A stretch of DNA of 64,000 bases from Acanthopleura granulata (Eukaryota; Mollusca; Polyplacophora; Chitonida; Chitonidae): the NCBI GenBank assembly GCA_016165875.1, contig JABBOT010000009.1:9526017-9590016 (forward strand), read 5' to 3'. Made by a program: the position numbers and the translations under genes. Positions 26,901 to 40,900 of the stretch are shown one piece after another. Position 1 is the stretch's first letter; each line of letters starts with the position of its first letter. A model generated the notes under the pieces. The model made no database searches. It saw only the letters and a program-made list of their open reading frames with translations, and was not told the origin of the DNA.

Positions 26901-29413
26901 GCTGGAGAAGCTGTTCAGTGATACACAATCATCTTCACTGCAGCTATCATCTGGCAGACATTTTGACTGGGTTACTGCTGTTTGTATTGAATCAGTTTTT
27001 GGAGGCCACTTCGACTCAAAAAAGTCATCATCATCTTGTTTGAGACGACAAAATCATTCATCATATTAGACACGAGAATTTCACAACACTTACGTCACTC
27101 AAACATACATGTTTGCACAATACAAAACAATACAGTAATATCTACTTTATAGCTATAACGAGGGTAGACAACTTGACTAATTTGTTTCAGTGTGATTATG
27201 TTACTCACTTATGCAACAACAACAACAGTGGATCTATTACCATAAGAGAATGTGCAAAAATCAGAGATCTCACCATTAAGTGACAAACATCGCAACTGAA
27301 TACACTGTTGATTACGTTGTACCACGCAGAATTATTCCCGTAAGTTTTTCAATTTTATTAACACCTCAAAATTACTACAGCCAGCAGAAGTGTAATGTAC
27401 ACGTACAGGGTAACTCCTAAATAGTATGGAACATACCCTAAAATCTGCTTACTAAAGATTACCTTTTTATATTTTACTTTCAGTGCTGAGATGTACATTT
27501 CCCCAGTACGATATCATGCCACGGTGCCTTCCAAACAAACCTTGAAACAGCTTTCTAAGATCAATCAAGAACTCTCAGAACCACACAAAATGTGTAACAT
27601 GGTCATGGGCAAAATCTGAGGTCAAATCCTGAATACCCACAGGCCTTAGGCAGACGACCATGTCTCAGCGAATGTTTTATTGCAAGTCAATCATATAACC
27701 TTAACATTTAATCTTCCCTACCTTGAATTAAGTCATGGAAGCAGGCCATGTTTTGATCGCAATTCAGACTGAAACCCTCTTATTATAACAATCCTATGGA
27801 TTAGAGAGCTCAAGATCATAGTCCATATGATGCGTTTTTGTCTCTAGTTCGGATCATCAAGCATTTAAGGGATGCTTGGCTGTATCAATATTCTGGAGTC
27901 AATTAACGGGGCTTCATTCTGTCCATAATTAAAAGAAACCCCGCTGACTACTGATCAAAGAATAGCAATAAGATCACAAACTGTATTTGCCCTAAAAATT
28001 TGCCTGATAAACACATATTATAGGCAATTACAGATCACAAATTACTTAAATAACTGAATTACTTATATTTACCTATGTGTATTTGGGCATAAATGTTATA
28101 CATGCACATACCCATACTTTCAAAAAAAAAACAAAAAACCTTGAAAGCACTTCCTAATGTCAACAGAACTCACAGAATCTGACAAAATGAGTGTAACATT
28201 AGTTGAAACTTTTCACATCCATACAACAAATATAAGTAATGAGTCTAGGTTTCATTTGAGACACTTCCACTGGATAATCACAGAAGAAATGATTAAAGAT
28301 GTCTGACATTTCAGAGCTTTGTTCGATCTCCACAGATTGCAAACAGCATCATTATAAGGTTTTAATATCTGTACATCAAAGAACTAAGATAATGGCCTAC
28401 ATATACCACAAAGCAATGGCCTTTGATCTTGGTATCTTCCTGTACACTGTACTTACACGTACAAGAGACAAATTGTACCATTTTATCCCTTTTTGCTAAA
28501 GACATACATGATAGCAATGCGAACATCTTTCCTTCAATTATTTCTCTGTCTCAAAAGAATTTTCATTTGAATGCCTTTTATCTGTGGAGCATTTAATACT
28601 GTTTTCAGTCACATGTTTTTTTTGTTTTCTTTACTTTTTTAAATTCCATGTAATTGTCAACAAAACTAGTGAGGTTACAGGCTCCTTTCAGTTTGGGGCA
28701 AATCCTAATTCCAAGTGTTACATTTATCAATTACCCTGGCAAGATACCATGGTTTCCACTTAGCTCTGATACGTTTAATCCGAAAATTATAAACCTGAAG
28801 TGAGCTGAGCACATTAAATTTTCTTGAGTGTGACACAAAACCAGCTGACTGAAAGTTACTCTTTCTTCTATGATGATGCAGAGATCGAACTTTTAAGGCC
28901 AACCATGAACCTACATCTCAAAACAGAAAAGCATGAGGTAAAGTGAGATCAAATCCTGATGAAGCCCTAGTACAACAACATCACAGTTCTCAGCTGTGTG
29001 AACTAGTTCCAACGGATGAAAACTGCCATGCAAGGCAGTACTAGTATAAGGTAATAGTAAACTGTGCATTTATGTATAATCTTGAAGAATCATGAAAAAG
29101 AAAAAAATTCCTGGAACTGGATCTAGAAATTGTAATGGATTGGCACTAATGGTCAAGGGACAAGCAGTTCATCCAAATTCTTGCATGGATTAAGATCTAC
29201 AGTGAGACATTAGTGTGGGTCGAAAGACTCAAAAATCTGAGTTTTCCAGTAAAGCTACTTCAACTCAGAAAACTGAGTCATATGACCACATCACTCTGAT
29301 ACAGAGTGAGAATAAGTATAGTGAGATTGAATCCTACTCAGACAATGACTTTAATCTGAACTCTGACCACCTAGTGGCCTCTGACCAATCCATATACATA
29401 CATACATACACAT

Positions 29414-29446
<33 letters not shown>

Positions 29447-31927
29447 CAGGGTAATATACACATACACACATACATACATACAACAACAGTTAATTTACCT
29501 GTAGCAGGAACAAGGCACTCATTAAATCTGGCCTCAAAATCCTCAGTTTTGACCGTTTCTTGATCACTGAGTACAGGTGCAGTCTGAAGATCCTCTAAAT
29601 AGCCACCTACCAAAATAAGCAGTTACTTACTTGCTTGGCTGATCAAGAAAGAGAATTCTTAACCAGAAAACAAAATGAAATATTAAATACACTTTCAGAT
29701 GATAAATATGTTTCATATACCCTTTTCCTAGTTTATGAAAAAAATCTTCTTTCACCCTTGGACTTAACAGTCTTAAAGAACACATGGAAGATTTAAATTT
29801 CTGAGTACACAGTTTAGGATGTATCCTAATACACTAAAGTACAAAAAACACTTCTCTACCATGTTTTTTTCTTTGGGGGTGGGCGGGGGTGAGAAAAAAA
29901 AGTCTTCCAATTTATAGATCTTAGCAGTCAATCCAGAGGTTAAGTAGCCCAGAGTTGTGACATCAATGGTGATAGCTGTTAGAGCAACTCTGTGCACAGA
30001 AGAGCTCAAATGGAGGCCCTCAGCTGGCAAGCTTACCCTGTCACTTCAGAAAATTTCGACCACTGACAGAAAAATACCCACAAAATTTATAATTTTGAGG
30101 CATCAAATATGCCTCAAAAATGGAGCAAAAAATATTTTGGCATAATTTTTTTTAAATTTCCCACAAATCGGTAATTTTCATGAATGCTTTAAAGTACATT
30201 ATACATTTAATCATAACAATTTCACCAAGACAAAAGTAAAATGAGAAATGATCCAGGTAAAAATTCACATGTGAGAAAAAGTTTGTTTAAATATAATGTG
30301 TTGTGTTAAAAATACCTTTCTTCCTTCTTAAAACCTCTTGAAATTTTTCGTCAACATCTTTTGCATGAAGAATACCTTGGCCATTGTTGATAATTGTCTT
30401 CTCCTTATCTGAAAGAAATTATTTACTTATTTATTCATCTGATTGGTGTTAAACGCCATACTCCAGAATAGCAGCAGCCAGCATTATGGTGTGAGGAAAC
30501 CTGGCAGAGGCTGAGGAACCCACGAACATCTGCAGGTTGCTGGCTGATCTTCCAGTGTACAGCTGGAAAAGAAACCAGATGACGAAAAGTAGCTCAAAGC
30601 GACTGTCTGATCAATGGATGGATTAGTGGTTTTCACGTCAACTTTCAATGTCACAATGGTGAACTTTGAAACTTGATTCACAGGCCACAATGACATAAAA
30701 AATTGGCCTGACGCACTGCAGATGTGAAAAAAACAGAAAGTCAATTTCATTGGATAAAAAGTGTCTGCATGTTCCTGACCAATTAAATGTGGGATTGTCA
30801 GATTCAAATTTAAGAACAACTTAATCACATGACGAGATTCCTTTCCAGGACTGTCTACATGTATTTGGGGAATATTTCACTTATACGAAGGCGGTGTCTC
30901 CTTGGTGTAGGACGGATTTCCACCACATCTTTTATCTCGTGCTGCCTCACCAGTGATTGGTGATCAGTGCTGACTTGCCGAAGACACCCAACAAGCCCCC
31001 TCACCCAGTCACATTATACTGACACCGGGCCGACCAGTCCATCCTCTGTCCTCTTATTACTGAGCGCCTAGCGAAGAAGCAGGATGTACCATTTTTTAAA
31101 GTCTTTGGTATGACACGACCCAGGGTTGAACCCAGATCTCCCCGTCCGAAAGCGGACGCTCTACCACCTGCGCTATCTGGTCCCCAAAGGTTGATCCTAT
31201 ACGGATTATCATTGTATGTTAGCTATATAAGGAAAGTTCAGCTTTCACAGGGAAGTTACGTAAAATTTCACTCAGTGAAATTATGAATATTTATTACTAT
31301 CACAATGAAGGAAATGTGTACTGGGGAAAAGTTTGGATTAATATATGAGATGTAATTTTCCAGTTTCAGCATGTCTAAAGTACTAAATAGCAACAAAAGT
31401 AACATATAACAAGAGTAATTGGAAGTCGACCTACCCCTCCTTACCCGGTACCCTCCCCCCCTTAAACCCAGGACAGCTTTCATAAATTAATTAACTGAAC
31501 ACCTTCCAGTTTTAATTTTTAACTTGGAACAAGGTAGGGAGTGATAATTGTTGTACCACTACTCCAACAGCCAATGCACAAACTTTATATTATCCCAAAC
31601 ATACAGACAAAGCCTCACAAAAAAAAACAAAAAAAAAAAAACACTGTGCGAGGAGTTGTGATGATAAACACTTCCCCTTCTTCAGAAACGGTGATAACTT
31701 TGACAATGGTTGATGCAATGTATCCTCGTTATTGTTTGTTTCATGTTTGACTAATGACAAAAGTACAACCCGATTAAAACAAACCTAATGATAGAGGTGT
31801 ATACTGATCACTATTTCAACTTACATTCCCCATCTAATTTAAGACAAAAAAAAGTGTTAAATTGAATCTGACCCCAACAGCCAATGCACAAACTTTATAT
31901 TATCCCAAACATACAGACAAAGCCTCA

Positions 31928-31963
<36 letters not shown>

Positions 31964-34900
31964 GTGCGAGGAGTTGTGATGATAAACACTTCCTCTTCTG
32001 CAGAAACGGTGATAACTTTGATAATGGTTGATGCAACGTATCCTCGTTATTGTTTGTTTCATGTTTGACTAATGACAAAAGTACAACCCGATTAAAACAA
32101 ACCTAATGATAGAGGTGTATATTGATCAATATTTCAACTTACATTCCCCATCTAATTTAAGACAACAAAAAGTTGACATTTGCCTGATATAGTAAATAAA
32201 AAGAAATAGCAGAGAATAGAAATTGCCCCCCCCCAACTCAAAAAAAAAAAAAAAAAGAAAAAAACCCTATGTAACAAATACAATATATATTTAACCACAT
32301 GTACTTCCTACCTGCCTTTGAACATACCAACAAGTCAGAAACAGAAACCACTGCCACCAACCATGTCCCAATCTGACAGCTACATGTACACATAGTTAAG
32401 CCCTGCGTGGGGACATTACCTGCTCGGCAGACTTCACTAACCTCCTGCCTACCTCCTTCCATGAACGTCCAAGTGTGAAATTCGCAATCTGAGCCTAAAG
32501 ATTAATGTACATGGATTTTAGTTTCCTGTCATATGCCACTTTAACACTTTCACCGCCACATGTGGGCACCTACGCTGAGGTTTGGCTCATTAGTGCGAGG
32601 TCAGTCGGTCAGAAGACAGCTCAAGTCACCTCTATGGTCAGATATTAGATATGCTGCTGAGACAGAACACGTGGGGTCATGCCATCCATCATGACAGTAT
32701 AACCTGTAATCATTTATAATTAGTTCCATCTTCATTTGTCCACTACTTGATTCAGTCCAAATTGAATAACAAGAATTAGCATTGGTAGCAAGTTTATTGA
32801 TCTCTTATCATCAGTTTGTGTATCTGATTCCGTTCAGTGATAAACCACAGATTTTCATTGTTCAGGACTTCTGAAATACAGCTAACAATTACATGTACAA
32901 ACCTGGGTCCAAATGCACGAAGCCCTCTTAATGTTACGAGCATGTAACTACAGTAAAGCTTCAACCTTTTCAACCACTAAAGCAATTTTTTCAGTGGAAT
33001 TTCTGCACACAATGATTATGAAAAGATGCGAGCTTCATAACCCTTGCGAATTATTTCTCTACACCCTATAATTCTGTGAGAATGTTTCAAAATGTTGGTT
33101 GCAGAGGAGAGTTGAAAAGGTTGAACAATTAGACTCTTGCCAAATATTGAAACCGAATAAATTTGATGACTTCCTGAGGTTGAGGTGTCAAAGCTACGTG
33201 CCTGTGATCACACTGTCTTCTGTCACATAGGTCGCGACCTCTGTCATACAGGACATAACCATTACTGTAAATGACCTAAAATTTCGTCCAAAAAAAGCGT
33301 ATTATTACAGGTAAATAGATGTCATAAAATATTATATTTGGTGCTGAAGCTTACATTTTTCTAGTTGGATAAAATCCTACCTTCCAAACAAATCCTACAT
33401 CACCCTCATACCATCAACAGGACTCCCAGAATACGGAAAATGAGCACCTCAGTCATGGGTGAAAGTATAGATCATTTAGGGTACTTACTGTTTGTTCCAT
33501 GTTCAAGTTATGTATATCGGGTTGTGCAAGTCAACCAAACATGGCACATTTAAAATAATATAACTTTTATTCTATTCTACCTTTAGGGGGCCTCGGTGTC
33601 TCAGTCAGTTAGGGCGGTAGTGCAGTACAATGACCCAGAAGCCTCCCACCAATGTGGTCGCTGTGAGTTCAAGTCCAGCTCATGCTGGTTTCCTCTCCGA
33701 CCATACGAAGGAAGGTCCGCCAGCAAGCTGCGGATCGTCGTGGGTTTCCCCTAGGGCTTTGCCCGGTTTCCTCCCACCATAATGGTGGCTGTCGTTGTAT
33801 AAGGGAAATATTCTTGAGCACAGCGTAAAACATCAATCAAATAAATAAACAAAATTTTTCCTAAAACTGTTTACAAGGCATACAGGCATTGTCGTAAAAT
33901 GAGAAACACTGTTTTGAGCACAATTGCATATCCGACCTACATACAATTTATAAACAAATAATTGGTATCCACCTGTATCTTTCAGGTAACAGCACCTACT
34001 AGGCCAACATTAAAAATTTCTTTGTTTGGCATAACAATTTGGGTAGGCAGGCTTATTCCTGTATTTTTTTTTCTCAGAGAACATATCTGATGGGTGCATG
34101 TGAGACCTTATTTTACAGTCTTGATTAATTTCCCAGCTATTTAATGCAAATTTACATTTCACATTTGTTTAATAATATCCCAACTGCAGCCAGTTTAAAA
34201 AAAAAAAATTACAAGGTGGAATTCGGATTTCAGTAAGGAATAAGAAACATTTTGGGACAAATGTATGATGAAAGGGATACAATAAGCAATCAAAACTGAA
34301 AATGAATACTGTGAAATGTGTATCTTGTGTTTTGTTGAAATTGGGCAAAAACAGTAAGAGTAGTAACATTTTGAAAGATATGTTGACAAAAGTTGGATGA
34401 ACAGACAGGCAGACAACCTATCATCAAATTGGCAAATCGATACTACAAATTATATATCTTGATGCAGTGTACACTGAACAAAGTTTCATTGAAACCATAC
34501 AGAACATTAGGAATAATAGCATTTGGAAAGGAATATTAACATGGTGGATGAATGGACAGACATACAGACAACCAATCATCAAAAATAAAGATTTATACTA
34601 CGAATTATGTATATTGATGTAGTATACACTTAAACCAAGATTCACTGAAATTGGACAAAAACTGTAGGAGGAGCAGCATTTTGACGGAAAAGTTAACAGA
34701 TGTCGGAGAGACGAACGGACACAGAGACAGACTAGCAGACGCTGGACAACTTGCTAATATAACCTCTTCTGGTCTTCGACTCATTAAAAATCAAACTAAT
34801 TAAAAATCAAATTTTTTGTGAGATTAATATGCTGATCAAAGCTTTCTCGCTCCATATAAATGTCTTAATACACTCCTTACAAAATGCATTATTTCCATGT

Positions 34901-37900
34901 TTTGTATTTATTTCTATACCCTCCAAAGGCCTTGGAAAATGATTCCCTACGCACTTTGGCCTTACCATACGAAGATGACCAACTCCTTAGCTTTCATGCC
35001 CTGCAGAGCAATAAGATGTCATAATGAATCTTTATGTTCTGACTAGATGGGTACATGGCAACCTGCTGTGACTACATGTACATGTATAGTATTGGTATTG
35101 ATTTTTATCCTTACCTACCCAACCTCTTCATCTTGTGCTAAGTGCTCAAGATGATATCCATTAGACACTGGAAGACTCATCCACACACAGTGTAATGCAA
35201 CGTAAGAAATACATCATGTACCTGTGTGAAATACTTGAGAAAGGGCCGCACAGATGATTCAAAGGGTACATGCAGAATTTTTTTCTCCTCCTTAGCACAT
35301 GTCTATACATTTATCCCTCATTAGACTAAATCCTCTGCTTTTGATTGGACAGCATTTGTCACATGACAGATGTGTATATCTCTATACCCTGCAGAAGACA
35401 CTATATGCATCTGATGACTCAACGGTTGAGAGAACTTAATGACATAACAATTACAATGTGACGTAACAAGGACACCAACGACACATCAATAACATTATGA
35501 CATCATAATTCGTAGATCACTGCTTGGTAATTCAAAGCTCCTTGTTGCAACAGGAAATTACTGTTGAACATCTTTAGCTTTTCAAGAAACAAATTTATCA
35601 GTGTAGGTTTTACGGTCTTCAGCAGGATAAATTTATTACATGGTTACTGAGTGAAAGGATACAAAACTATGTGGTGTCTGTAAGCCTCAGATTAGGCGAG
35701 GCGTCAACCGTGTCCAATATGAGGCTTACAGACCTCATTTACTTTTGTATCCTTTCACTCAGTAACCATGTAATTATTAGTATGCCCACAGATCCTAAAT
35801 AATATCGATGATTTTTCTCACATACTTAACGCTATACTCAAACATTTTTCATGGACACGATGGTCACATATCTGGGTTGAAGACAACAGTGAGAGACTAG
35901 TAGAGGCTAGAGACATCACTGGTGCCTAACAATCCACTGACTGGACGCCACATGTACACAACCAAACTAGCCACCACTAGACAGGAACTGGGAACCACGC
36001 AGGCTAAGGGCTCAGACACTGTGACCAAAAAAAGCACATAAGCTTAAGAACAGATGCAATTAAGCAGCAGGTGTGTATTGGATAACAGTTGCATCATTCC
36101 AGCTGGCTCCTGTTGGCTTGAACAATGAAAGTACTAGGTCCTGTAATTCATCTGAATGACACAGATCTCTTGAATCCTGCTCACGGTTTGTCTGCTGTAT
36201 AAGCAAACAAGTTTTTTTGGTGTTTTTTGGTAACAGGAATCCATCGCACCTCAATCATCTAAGAATCAGGCAAAATGCGAAATCTCGTGGGTGAAATTTT
36301 AGGTCATTTGACATTTAAGTAAAAATTTCCTTTGAGGAAATGTATAAACATTTATATGCGAATAAGGCAACACCAATTTTATTTCTTAGTTGACACCAAA
36401 AAGTCCCAAAGCGGAATAAAAATAAAACTGAAAATCCACCTGTTTATTTGTCCCATGTTTATGTCTTATGAATTTCTGTTTTACTGTTTTTTTTTCAAGG
36501 AATTCCAATGATGTAAATATATCATCAGTGGGCAAAAATTGCTGACACTGTCCACATTAAATAATTTTCAAGTTGTACAATATTTGTATTTCCATATCCC
36601 CCTCCAACACTGTCAATCTCATTCCTGACACAACCATAGATCCAACCTCCTCACTTAAAAAACTATCTGAATTTATCTCCGAAAGAAAACCAGCAGGTAA
36701 CACGTTTTCAATCCCTCCATTACAGAAATCGATGTATATACTTATCTCCTAAACCTTGATATAACAAAAAGCGCAGGCTTAGATGGGATTAATCCTCGCT
36801 TCCTGAATTCAAGTGCTACCATAATTGCTTGAAAATCCTCAACCACAGTATCTACACAGGTGTATGTCAACAAAGCTGGAAGGAATCAAAAGTTATACCA
36901 TTACAAAGGTCCGGTCCTTCAAACAAGGCTGAGAACTACAGACCTATCTCCATTTCACCAATACTCTCAAAAATTCTACAATGCCAAGCATATAATTATC
37001 TCTATGAGTTCATCTCCAACAACAATCTCCTAAACGACAACCAATCTGGCTTCCGCCCCCAGCATTTATGTTTCACTGTTCTTACCAAAATGTCCGAAAA
37101 TTGGCGTACAGCAATAGACGACAAAATCGTAGGTTCCGTCATGATCGACGTTAGCAAGGCTTTTGACCTTACTGACTATCAGATTCTTCTTAAAAAATTA
37201 AATATACATGGATTCACTGACTTAACAATGAAATGGATAACTTCTTACCTCAAATGTCGATCACAAAAAAGTTAGTATCAATAACAAGTTGTCTTCTAAA
37301 TGTCAAATCAGGAGTACCCCAGGGTTCTATTCTTGGCCCTTTACTATTCATAATATACTTAAATGACTGTTGTTTAAATGTTTCCGGCTCTGACATTGAG
37401 TTTTATGCTGATGACACCACAATGTACAACACTTCCAAATCTTTATCCGAAATTCAATCAGTATTTAACTCTAACATGGAACTTATTAATCAATGGTGCT
37501 TTGAAAATAAAATGCTTTTCAATGTGTCCAAAACAAAGTCCATCCTTATCGGAACAGCCCAGAAATTAAAAAACTGTCAACAGCATTCACTCAATGTCAC
37601 AATTAATGACCAGACAATTGAAATTGTACAAAATCTGAAGCTCCATGGCCTGCATACAGACCGTACACTTTCATGGCGGAGTCACGCTGACTCAGTGCGC
37701 AGTACTGTGTCTAAGCTGTTGTCAGCACTGAGGAGGCAGAAGCATTTTCTTTCGTTTAAAACAAGACTATTATTTTATAACAGTTAAATTCTTCCTCATT
37801 TAATGTACGCTGTCCCTATTTGGGGCAGCTGTTCCAAAGGCCTACTTGATCGAGTATATATAAACTTCTAAAAACTGCTGCAAAACTCATCCTAGACAAA

Positions 37901-40900
37901 CATAACAATAAATCATCAGCTGAAACTTTTGAAATGTTAAACTTAAAGACCATACATGAAATTATTATATACCAAAAAAATCTCACTGTTTACAAATCCT
38001 TATATGATCACTACCCTGACTATATGAAAAAGTTGTTTCCGTTCAGAGAAAAGTTCCATCATGATCCAAGGTCATGTACAAGCAATCAAATAAAAATTCC
38101 CTTTTCCCACACAGAACAACTCAAGAAAAGCTTGTCATACTCTGCAGCTGCTCAGTGGAACAGTCTGCCTGCATCCATCCAATCTGCCTCCTCAGTTAAA
38201 TCGTTTAAAAATTTGCACCAAAAGTGGCAGAAAGTGCCAAACACATAGTAAAGCCTTGTATCTTTGTATGTATATATATATATACATATGTATAACTTTG
38301 AACTAATTAATGCTTCATGTATTTTTTGTTTTGTTTTGTTTTTTTTCACACCTGTGTGACTGTCGAGTGATTGTGTGAGTGAATGGAGGGCCTCAGGGAA
38401 GATCAACACTGTCATATTGACTGAGTTTGTTACCTTCTGAAAATAAGGACATTATTATTATTATTATAAGAAGATTTAATCCACCTCAAAAACCATTATC
38501 AGCTTAAACAGTCAAGGCCTATATATATATATATATATAAATAAGATACTGTGGATTATTTTTAACCTTTGAAACCAAGAAGTAACGGAACCAAGTTTCT
38601 CACAGAGTCAGTTCAATAAAATGTCATTCTCTCTCGTGACTGTTTGCATTTATCATGTACACCAGAGGGCTTGTCAACCACCTAGCTGATTAGAGTGGTG
38701 TCTATTTATCACGCTTTGCTCCTTTCATCCATATACCTGTTACAAACATGAAATATTTATGAGAATGGAGCATCTTTTTCATTAACAAATGACCGTATAA
38801 ATTGACAAAATGAGAGATAATGTTTTGCCTTTAATTATTACTGATGCTGACTTGACACTAACAAGTAGCCTATATTGTAGGCAACATTTCTGTCAGGATT
38901 CAGTATATTGAATGGCCCACAAAAATGACAGCCAATAAATGTATAACTACCTAAAAATATTGTTTGTCTACCATCTGGAAGCATATTTGAACACAAAGTT
39001 CAGCTTTTTTCAAGCGACAGTTTGCTTCATTCTGAATTATTAACATACAGCTGACTTGATAACATTTCACCTACGATGCTGATTAGTCTTCAGTTTAAAA
39101 CACTTTGAGCTAGAATATGATGTTCAAAATATCCTCCATTTCTGAAAATTTCACTGTATATACACAAAAAGGCATTATTATGATAAGTAGGAGAAGACAG
39201 TCACTTTCATATGTAAATATTAAACAGTTTGTCAATGAAAACAAGTACGCCCCATAATTTATTTGTATATATTTTCACTCTTACCCAGATTAACATCTCC
39301 TGCAGTTTTCGTAACACCTCAACACTGAAACTTGAATAATCAAGCTTCTCAGTCACTTTTTTTCACTGTGACTTGATGTATAATCACAGTACAAATTGGA
39401 TAGTTCAAGTTTCGATATCAAAGTATCATGTATCATCATGTATCATGAAACTGAAGACCAGTGTGCATCAAACTGCCATAGCTTGTCATGACAAGATGGG
39501 GAAAACACTGGATTTCTCTTACAAACAACCACTGGGACTTCTAAATTAAACAAATAAACAAATTTTCCATTACAAGAAGAGTCGGTCAGCCAATGATAAA
39601 TCATTGATGAAGATTAGAGCAACATTCCGTCCGGTACTAATAGCTATATCTGTCAGGTAATATTACATAGTTGTTCCCCTTGAGTGTACCTCTATTCCCA
39701 CAGGAACTCAGCTTGGGGCATGACATCAAATATTCACAGGCATGACAAGGGTACAAAATACAAGCAGGGCAAATCGTGTACACAATCCGCTACAATGAGA
39801 TCAAAGGTTCTTAATGGATCTTAGTGGTGATTAACACTGTATAGGCTATATGAACATATATTATTTAAAAACGCAGTGAATATTCCAGATTATGTTGATA
39901 AACCTAACTGTCCAGCTTCAATCATATTATGTAAGTAATTCACAAAACTATCCACTATCACATCATTTTTGGCACTTGCAAAGTAGTGACATAATGTCCC
40001 TAACAAAATGAATTACTGAGTTCAATTTCTCTGATTTCTTGACCATCCATTTGCTATATAGATGTTGTAAATTCAGTACTGAGGAGGCACATTGGACAGT
40101 GGCAGGGAGAGTGTTTCAATGCAAACTTCCAGAATAGGAGAAACTCTGTTTAAACATTTCCGAATGAGGAAAAGGGGGAATTAGATGAACTGTTCAACTT
40201 GATGTTAGTTGTCTTTTTTGTAGCTTCTTGATATGAAACATATATATTTTTATATATTCAGGGATATAGTCATTCAGAGATTTGTAGACAGTTAGATCTG
40301 GCTGAAATTCCAACCCAAAAATAAAGTCACAGGAATTATTTTAGGTTACAATTTTTAGCTTGTCAGTCACAGACACTACCATTCCTTCAACAGCCATCTA
40401 GTTACTTATTTGATTGGCACTCATTGTTGTACTCAAGAAAATCTCATCTAAATGAAATAAAATAATAAAATAAATATTCATTTATTCATTTGATTGGTGT
40501 TTTACACCGTACTCAAGAATATTTCACTTATACGACGACGCCCAGCATTATGGTGGGAAGAAACCGGGCAGAGCCCGGGGGAAACCTACGACCATCCGCA
40601 GGTTGCTGGCAGACCTTCCCACAGACAGCCAGAGAGGAAGCCAGCATGAGCTGGGCTTGAACTCACAGCTACCGCATTGGTGGAAGGCTTCGGTCATTGC
40701 GTTGCATTAGCGCACTAACCGATTGAGCCACGGAGGGCCCCCTCAGGGAAATATGAATAAAACACTGATCTTTGACAGGTATCAATAACTGATGAACTTT
40801 CCTTCATGTGATATAAAAATGAACACCTGTACAGGAAGACTTAAATATTTTGGATGAATGCCATATTTGCTTGCAGATGGCGAGTGATCTGCCATGTTCA

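Noticed and set aside
29215..29454. Plus-strand ORF of 79 codons with Ser/Glu-rich start
   Set aside because: It runs into the CATA microsatellite and has no splice or start support.
31105..31184. Functional tRNA gene
   Set aside because: It forms the head of a SINE with a long unrelated body. The 3' end is not tRNA-like.
31857..32078. ORFs across the long A run
   Set aside because: Poly-lysine or poly-phenylalanine from a simple A/T run.
35110..35165. Short exon candidate ending at a GTAAGG donor on the minus strand
   Set aside because: The phase used by the neighbours has a stop codon, and the other frames do not match at both ends.
38434..38436. A 3-nt microexon (CAG|AAG|GTAAC on the minus strand)
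   Set aside because: It lies in the 3' end of the LINE, next to its ATT tail, so the pattern is explained by the insert and chance.
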